Shown in pieces: positions 17,954-22,916 of a stretch of DNA of 22,916 nucleotides. The stretch spans positions 1,831,209-1,854,124 of the forward strand of contig NC_090621.1 of NCBI RefSeq assembly GCF_004359215.1, written 5' to 3'. Position 1 is the first letter of the stretch; every line of letters begins with the position of its first letter. The translations under genes were made by a program, and so were the position numbers. The notes below the pieces were generated by a model that was given only the letters and a program-made list of their open reading frames with translations, was not told the origin of the DNA and made no database searches. Origin of the DNA: Bremia lactucae (lineage: Eukaryota; Oomycota; Peronosporomycetes; Peronosporales; Peronosporaceae).

Positions 17954-18370
17954 AACAATATTTAGAAACATTAATCGTTTTTAGTAATGACCGGAACTGC
18001 AGACAATCAAGAAAGTAATTTCTGTAGTTATACGACCGAATTCCTTTTCCAGGCAGTTCTTAATAGCAATATTTTAGACAACGGTATGCTATATCTGGTA
18101 CAATTCAACATGAGTTATTTCTTACTTCCATCTTGCTTGAATGTAAAATACTCCACATTTTCAGGCCGGAGAATTCAGTTGGTGCAATTTGCCCGAATTA
18201 CGCCAGCCGATCTTTACGACTTATCTGACTATGTCATTATACCTTTGTTGTTGTTTTGCAATATTAAAATCACTTTTTTTAAGAATGAAGCGAGTATTAG
18301 CAACATGAACGCCTAACATTACAAATAGCTACAACACACGCGTCAAGAAACCTGTTTGTGCTGTATCAAG
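17954..18370. repeat. Inverted partner of the block at 5398-5813
   Basis: Begins acattaatcgtttttagtaa and ends near ctgtgctgtatcaag, the reverse complement of 5398-5813. An open frame of 109 codons (17987-18316, plus) lies within it, but the partner copy is broken by indels and stops in the equivalent frame, so it is probably chance in AT-rich DNA. Confidence 0.72.
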
Positions 18371-18546
18371 TATGATTCTACGAATTATGCCAGCAGAACG
18401 TCGATGATATAGCAACTTCAACGATTTTTAAGTATTAGGTTTGAACCAAAATAAATTTCGACACTACACCCCGATTTGGAACCCCAGCAGAAGCAACACC
18501 CCAAGTTAATAGTTCTGAATAACAATGAAAAAACAATCGTAAAATT
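18371..18546. repeat. Palindromic-flank arm upstream of the deleted nuclease-like copy
   Basis: Contains the 18-bp motif CCAGCAGAACGTCGATGA at 18390-18407 (+) and the arm word ccccagcagaagcaacaccc near 18481, matching the flanks at 4690 and 16130 in inverse orientation. It has one arm only; the AT-rich palindromic centre is missing, replaced by the 17954-18370 block. Confidence 0.62.
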
Positions 18547-19163
18547 ATGCCTTTGGCAACCAGCACAACATATCATCATACACTTTTGTATTTCCTATGA
18601 GTGTCTGAAATTTGGGCGACGGGGATTCGTACTATTATGGTTCGATACCCAAGCGACCAAGAGTATCCGGATTTAATCAAGAGGCTTCGGGTGGCCCAAT
18701 GACAGCGAGCAGAGCCGTTTTCCAAAAGAAGGAGGCTGATGCGACATTTGGTCTGAAACGGTCAACTCCAAACCGAACGCCTCCGCCAGTACCTCGAACT
18801 ATTGCCGATTGGGTGACATTTGCAGTTGAAGTTGGACGATGGCAGTCATGGGCAAGTCTAGAGCGAGCTGCACGTTGGTGGTGCGAATATTCTGGCATTC
18901 AGTATATCCTCCTACTAAAAGTCAGAGCTTCCGCAACGCAAGTTGAATATCGTCTTTATGATATCGTCACACCTTCTGTCCTGCCGCAATCTTTGCGACA
19001 CAGAATTAAACTTCGTGACCAAGAACGGCTCACTGACAATGTCACATTTGACATGCGCCGTATCTTGTCAATCCCTGCTAATCAGCCGCTTCCAAATGGA
19101 GTCAACCCGTATGCTGTTGTCAATTTACGATCCGTCATGAATGAAGTCATCAATAGTCTGTAA
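18547..19163 (+). pseudogene. Nuclease-like pseudogene with internal deletion
   Basis: The start ATGCCTTTGGCAACCAGC (18547) matches the intact copies but is soon frameshifted. From 18612 to 19163 one frame is open: residues through FNQEASGG, then straight into MTASRAVFQKKEADATFGLK. About 115 residues (roughly 50-165 of the intact protein) are missing, with a GG shared at the join. The core motifs KEADATFGL, FAVEVG, RAARWWCEYSG and ILLLKV remain, and it ends in NSL-TAA. A truncated product that keeps the putative catalytic half is conceivable but unproven. Confidence 0.75.
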
Positions 19164-19320
19164 CGGCTTGTACCGTTACATGCATAATTACATCTAAGTA
19201 ACTATTATTTCCAATAAGAAAAAATAAAAGGTTGAAATAGGGAATTGTTATAATCACTCCCTTTTCGGTATGCTGTTGTCAATTTACGAACCGTCATGAG
19301 TGATCTCATCCGTAGTCTAA
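19159..19320 (+). repeat. LTR-like fragment and duplicated nuclease-like tail
   Basis: TGTAACGGCTTGTACCGTTA from 19159 followed by catg, a spacer sharing gaaatagggaattgttataa with the other copies, and a second tail (VVNLRTVMSDLIRSLS). The TAA in TGTAAC supplies the stop codon of the preceding copy. Confidence 0.66.
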
Positions 19321-21244
19321 GTCAACAAGTCTGCTTCAATGGTCTTGACTTTCTTCTGAAGGGCTTCGGCTACCAGACGCACGAATACGTGCTCTTGCTA
19401 GCACCGTGCGTCTTCATCGCGGCGCATTGCATCTTCACATTTCGTATTCGCACGGCTACTCGTCCAATGTCCTCGCTCTTTGACCAACTTCATTCACTCT
19501 TCGTCGACAAAATTTTCTTTTTCGCCCAACGATTCGTTTTTTTTCTTGGATCTTAATAATTTGCGCATGTAACCCAACAAGATCAGGAGGTACCTTGTCG
19601 TTCACGTATTTGGCCGAGTGAAATATACCATACGAGTGCACAGTTAAAGTCATTGGCAATGTCTCTCGACATTGCAGGATTGCAGGCCTCGAAACAATCA
19701 GCACGATGTTTCGACCACTCCGACATGTCGCAGTTCTACTGCGTCGTATCTTGCTTAAAATTATCTTTGGATTTCGGAAAATCGACCTGTTTGCGTCTCT
19801 TTTCGATCGTTCAAGGCCTTAAAATGAAATATCGCTTGTTCCCGTCGAATATTCTGCGCAGCTTCGCGCTTACACCGATTTTCAGCACGAACTAATTGCC
19901 GCGCCTCGCGCTGTTTATGTTGCTTCTGATGGTCTGTTGAGTAGATAACTGTGGAGTAGAGGACAAAATCCGAAGTGATATTCATGGATTTAAATTTGTC
20001 AAATAGTTTTCTGCTCCACTTATTTTCTTACCCTCATTGATTGGTTCAATCAGGTTGGTAATTACGCTAAGTAAAAACAGTTCTTACAAATGATAACCTA
20101 AAAATAAAAGATGGCAGGGGACGTGACTTCGGGGAAGCGAAGCCCTGGTGAACCCGAAACACCAGAGGCCAGTTTTTCAGTTTTACCATTGTCGGAATTG
20201 AACTCGTGCCAGGTTGGTAGGACGTTAAATCCCACGTCTCAACGACTTGAGCAAATTACAATAATCTTAACCATGTTACCTTTAATTCTTAGCAGTGCAA
20301 TACCAACATGGTCGACAAGAGCGTTTTTTTTGGTACGGATCTGAGCTTTCTCTAGCTCTAAACGTAGAGACTTGATCGACGTGTTGTACTCGTCCATGTT
20401 ATACATAACCTTTTGGCGAATCTTTTAACAGTAATGGAGCTGACCTCTAGCACCGCTGAAAATATTTTAAGCAGTCTGCATCACAGTAGCGGGTGTAGCA
20501 CACACCCGTTAAAGAACGTCAAAACTTTCCTGTTCGCTTCGTGGCACCCGATTATCCGGAAATGGCAACGCCTTTGGATTCGAAAGCTCTCCTACTCTAC
20601 AAAGAGCCATTCAAACCAGTCATACTGCGTTTTCCAAGAATCTGGAACTCGTGCGATAGTGCAAGGTCCGACTCGACGACTTCATGAGAGGCCACACCTT
20701 GACCATAATATTTCCGTATCCGGCATCGTGCCATTGCCTTTTGCTCTCCAGTTCACAGAAATGTAGAGTTTTGTCAAGTACTCAAAGCCCGTTGAAAACT
20801 TCGCAACAGAAACCATGACAATTTGATAAAATCTGACAGGTTTTCATGACACGACGTACAGTGACGCAGCGGCATGGGACACCAAGCTCGAAATGGGTTT
20901 CGACTCGACAATGCATTGATTGCAGACACTACGGGTACATCGTCGACAATAGTGCTACCGACAGCCAATTATAAGGGACGGAAGTACACTTGGCACTCTG
21001 TCTGGTCAGTTTGAGCTGTTTCGAATACTAAGTGGCACGTGTTATCATTTGGAACTTTAGTTGAATCGCGAGTACCTTTCGAAAGTAATTGCGTTTCGAG
21101 CAGTTCAATCCTATAATTTCAATATGCATCAGTAATGCGCTCAAGTGTCTCTTGATCTTCGATTTCGTCAGGTCCATAGGCCGTAACTTGATCTTGTATT
21201 GCGCTGCAATTTCTTCAGGTGTTTCGTCTTTCGATACACCAGGT
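19320..21244 (-). pseudogene. C-terminal half of a FYVE/J-like gene, interrupted by a SINE-like insert
   Basis: On the minus strand: J-like segment (21100-21240; YGPDEIEDQETLERI...), S region (20415-21060), start of T (20313-20410), then after the insert the rest of T (19690-19934) and U (19320-19640). Removing 19935-20307 restores colinearity with other copies. The J-like part again has GPD rather than HPD. Stops and frameshifts are frequent, including a stop right after LERITDAY. The N-terminal continuation is lost where the LTR element enters at 21245. Confidence 0.63.
19935..20307 (-). mobile_element. SINE-like (tRNA-derived) insertion with 6-bp target duplication
   Basis: This 373-bp stretch interrupts the T segment and is absent from all other T copies. 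ATGGTC flanks it on both sides (19929-19934 and 20308-20313), as expected for a target-site duplication. On the minus strand it holds a possible A box (TGCTCAAGTCG, 20253-20243) and B box (GAGTTCAATTC, 20205-20195) about 48 nt apart, the spacing of RNA polymerase III internal promoters in tRNA-derived SINEs. An anticodon-stem-like hairpin lies between them. The acceptor and T stems pair poorly, so it is not a functional tRNA gene. Family assignment within oomycete SINEs was not possible. Confidence 0.55.
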
Positions 21245-21698
21245 TGTAACGGGGTCAATCGTTACATGAAATTAATACTTAAAGGTTGTTTAGTAATATA
21301 TTATTTAAAAGGTAGATAATATTTGAAAGATATCACTTTATATAGTAATATTCTGAATTCTTATCCATAAATAGGTATTGGCCATTATATATATATTTAT
21401 TCCGCAGACTAATCAGCTGCAGGAGTAATTAAGAGAGTTACAGATAAAATAGAGATAAGAAATCATGTACATGTTAAGTATTAGATTATAATTAAGCAAG
21501 CAGTTACAACGATAGAACAAGAGACACTTAATTTTATTTAATACAGTTTTCATTTTACCCTCTTAAAATAACTTGTCTTAAAAGAAGTCTTCCTCTGCAC
21601 GTACAGTGTACGTCACCTAACGTAAGGCACCACTCACAACTGAAGCAGTGTGAAGTGGACTTGTACTGAAGCAGTACAAGTCGTAGTGCCCCGTTACA
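21245..21698 (+). mobile_element. 5' LTR of a Ty3/gypsy-like retrotransposon
   Basis: The 454-bp repeat starts TGTAACGGGG (21245-21254) and ends CCCCGTTACA (21689-21698), a perfect 10-bp terminal inverted repeat with TG...CA ends. A TATA-like run (21385-21400) could be its promoter. It enters the J-like relic of the neighbouring pseudogene just after the tcgatacacc word. The partner LTR lies beyond the window, so the target duplication cannot be checked. Confidence 0.8.
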
Positions 21699-21700
21699 CC

Positions 21701-21712
21701 TGGTAGCACTTT
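21701..21712 (+). other. Probable primer binding site
   Basis: TGGTAGCA begins 2 nt after the LTR end. TGG complements a tRNA CCA end, and the 8 nt agree with the 3' end of many eukaryotic initiator methionine tRNAs (…TGCTACCA). The match beyond 8 nt is poor. Confidence 0.5.
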
Positions 21713-21748
21713 GTAGTCCGTCCAAGGACCACATTTCCCACATCTAAC

Positions 21749-22916
21749 ATGGACATGTTAGATGATAGTGGGAATACGCATCACGTTTCTCCTGAAAGCT
21801 ACTCCTTTCTAAGTGACATAGAAACGAGTGCAGTCGAACGAAAAAGCTCGACCTAAGAAACGATGCAATATTGGCATTGCTGTCCAACTTAGACAGAGAT
21901 GCCCTCCATTCAACCATCGCCAAGTTCATACAACATGAACTTGACGAGATGAAGGAAAAAGTAGCCTTGCTGAATCAGCAAGGCTCTCAACAGGCGGAAC
22001 TGTTGAGATTACAACAGGTACAGACCCATGAACCTGGGATGACGCAAACGCGTCGTCCCGAAACCCTAAAGATTGACATCTCAAAATATACGGGAGTCGA
22101 AGAAGACTCCCTCTTGAGATGGTTTGTCGAATTAGACGATGCCATAAAAGCACGTCACATCATCGACGAGCAAATGCAAATCGCATTCGCTCAATCAAAT
22201 CTGACAGGTCGTGCCAAAACTTGAGCATTGAGCCTTAAGTTACGCGACCCATACGTCTTTGGCTCGCTAGAGGCATTTAAAAACCGACTCAAACAGACGT
22301 TTGAACCACCAAGGGCTGAGTCAAAACTCGTTCAGAGCTTCTGAAACTTAAGCAAGGCAAGCGTGATGTGCACGCATATGCCCAGCACATACGACTCTAA
22401 GCGAGTTGTATTACAAATAGCCCAGTCCATAAACACACGTTGATTACGGTGTTCATGCAAGGTCTTACGGATGGTCCCGTAAAGATCCACCTGTTCCGCT
22501 TGGAGCTGGATACGCTTGACGAAGCAATATCCGTTCCGAAACAGGAGGACTTTAGCTTGAGACAGGCTCAAGCTAGTTCGTCATCATATCGTCCTCCAAG
22601 ACGACACTAAGAGGTCCAGATCCCATGGACCTTTCTTACGTCGAAAGCGAGAGACCTCGCTTTCCGAATAATAAGTGATCGCAGAAATGCCATCGCTGCC
22701 AAAAATTGGGACACTACGCTCATGAGTGTAGAACCACACGTCCAGCACCGAAAGGTTCTTAACGTAATTTTGGACCGTATGTCAAAAAGGGCAACGGTCG
22801 CGGATCCGAAGTTGTTGCGAAATCGCAACAGCGAGGTGGACCGCCAAAAAATGGTCGGGGTCAGTAGGGGCGCAACGCCCTACTGATCCAGCAACCTCAA
22901 GAGAATTTGCAAATCT
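21749..22916 (+). pseudogene. Decayed gag region of a Ty3/gypsy-like retrotransposon, runs off the window
   Basis: The reading begins at ATG 21749 (MDMLDDSGN) and changes frame near 21850, where a TAA (21854) would stop it. The capsid-like part is open at 21871-22224, with SKYTGVEEDSLLRWFVELDD, the Retrotrans_gag-type region. Further lesions are a TGA at 22222, a frame change near 22325-22335, TAA at 22398, TAA at 22608 with another frame change, TGA at 22676 and TAA at 22760. A CCHC knuckle lies at 22688-22729. Protease and reverse transcriptase should follow to the right. The copy cannot make a full Gag and, given LTR evidence, is a dead insertion. Confidence 0.82.
22688..22729 (+). other. 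CCHC zinc knuckle of Gag
   Basis: CHRCQKLGHYAHEC fits C-x2-C-x4-H-x4-C exactly, the nucleic-acid-binding knuckle of retroelement nucleocapsid. It is preceded by PMDLSYVE-like residues typical of the linker in Ty3/gypsy Gag of this kind. A TGA at 22676 just upstream separates it from the capsid part. Confidence 0.9.

Noticed and set aside
17987..18316. 109-codon open frame in the inverted block
   Set aside because: The inverted partner (5460-5790) has stops and frameshifts in the same frame; AT-rich chance frame is likelier.
20180..20262. Possible functional tRNA gene on the minus strand
   Set aside because: A- and B-box-like words are present, but acceptor and T stems pair poorly and the residue after the anticodon is a pyrimidine; a tRNA-derived SINE head fits better.
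1..21244. Secreted RXLR or Crinkler effector genes
   Set aside because: No signal peptide followed by RXLR/EER or LFLAK motifs was seen in any open frame.

Overview
The window looks like a gene-poor, repeat-dense block of an oomycete (probably Peronosporales: Phytophthora or downy mildew) nuclear genome. The basis is the family make-up: FYVE-finger proteins, a eukaryotic PD-(D/E)XK nuclease-like family, a Ty3/gypsy-type element with TGTAACGGGG...CCCCGTTACA LTRs, and a tRNA-derived SINE-like insert. There is no bacterial operon structure. Genus cannot be fixed from this sequence alone.

One composite repeat unit dominates positions 1-21244, present in whole or part many times in both orientations. 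It has two gene families. Family 1 is a long multidomain gene, decayed in every copy: N-terminal segment (two unrelated versions, called P and Q here), FYVE-type zinc finger, J-like (DnaJ-related) segment, unrecognised middle region (S), charged coiled-coil segment (T) and C-terminal tail (U). P-type and Q-type genes start head to head about 60-100 bp apart. Family 2 is an approximately 320-residue PD-(D/E)XK nuclease-like protein, convergent (tail to tail) with family 1. Two family 2 copies are open from end to end (3683-4645 and 15124-16083, both minus); the others are frameshifted, deleted or fragments. Upstream of family 2 lies an imperfect palindrome of about 430 bp carrying an 18-bp motif in both orientations.

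Layout: 1-1865 Q-type relic (minus) head to head with P-type relic (plus); 1866-3531 inverted and scrambled family 1 pieces; 3683-4645 intact nuclease-like gene; 4646-5430 palindromic flank with a decayed divergent 5' end; 5398-5813 non-coding block repeated inverted at 17954-18370; 5814-6195 nuclease-like C-terminal fragment; 6190-8634 full-length P-type relic (minus); 8690-11135 full-length Q-type relic (plus); 11135-12247 nuclease-like pseudogene. The stretch from about 8405 to 12247 is then tandemly repeated at about 12248-16090, and that second copy contains the second intact gene. 16084-18546 repeats the palindromic flank and P/Q fragments; 18547-19163 nuclease-like copy with an internal deletion; 19320-21244 family 1 C-terminal half (minus) interrupted by a SINE-like insert. 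At 21245 an LTR retrotransposon enters a J-segment relic and runs off the right edge; its gag is decayed.

The striking features are the co-amplified pair (FYVE/J-like gene plus PD-(D/E)XK-like gene), survival of open frames only in the nuclease-like gene, and the alternating head-to-head/tail-to-tail order. Whether the unit is a mobile element or a segmentally amplified gene cluster cannot be settled from this window.
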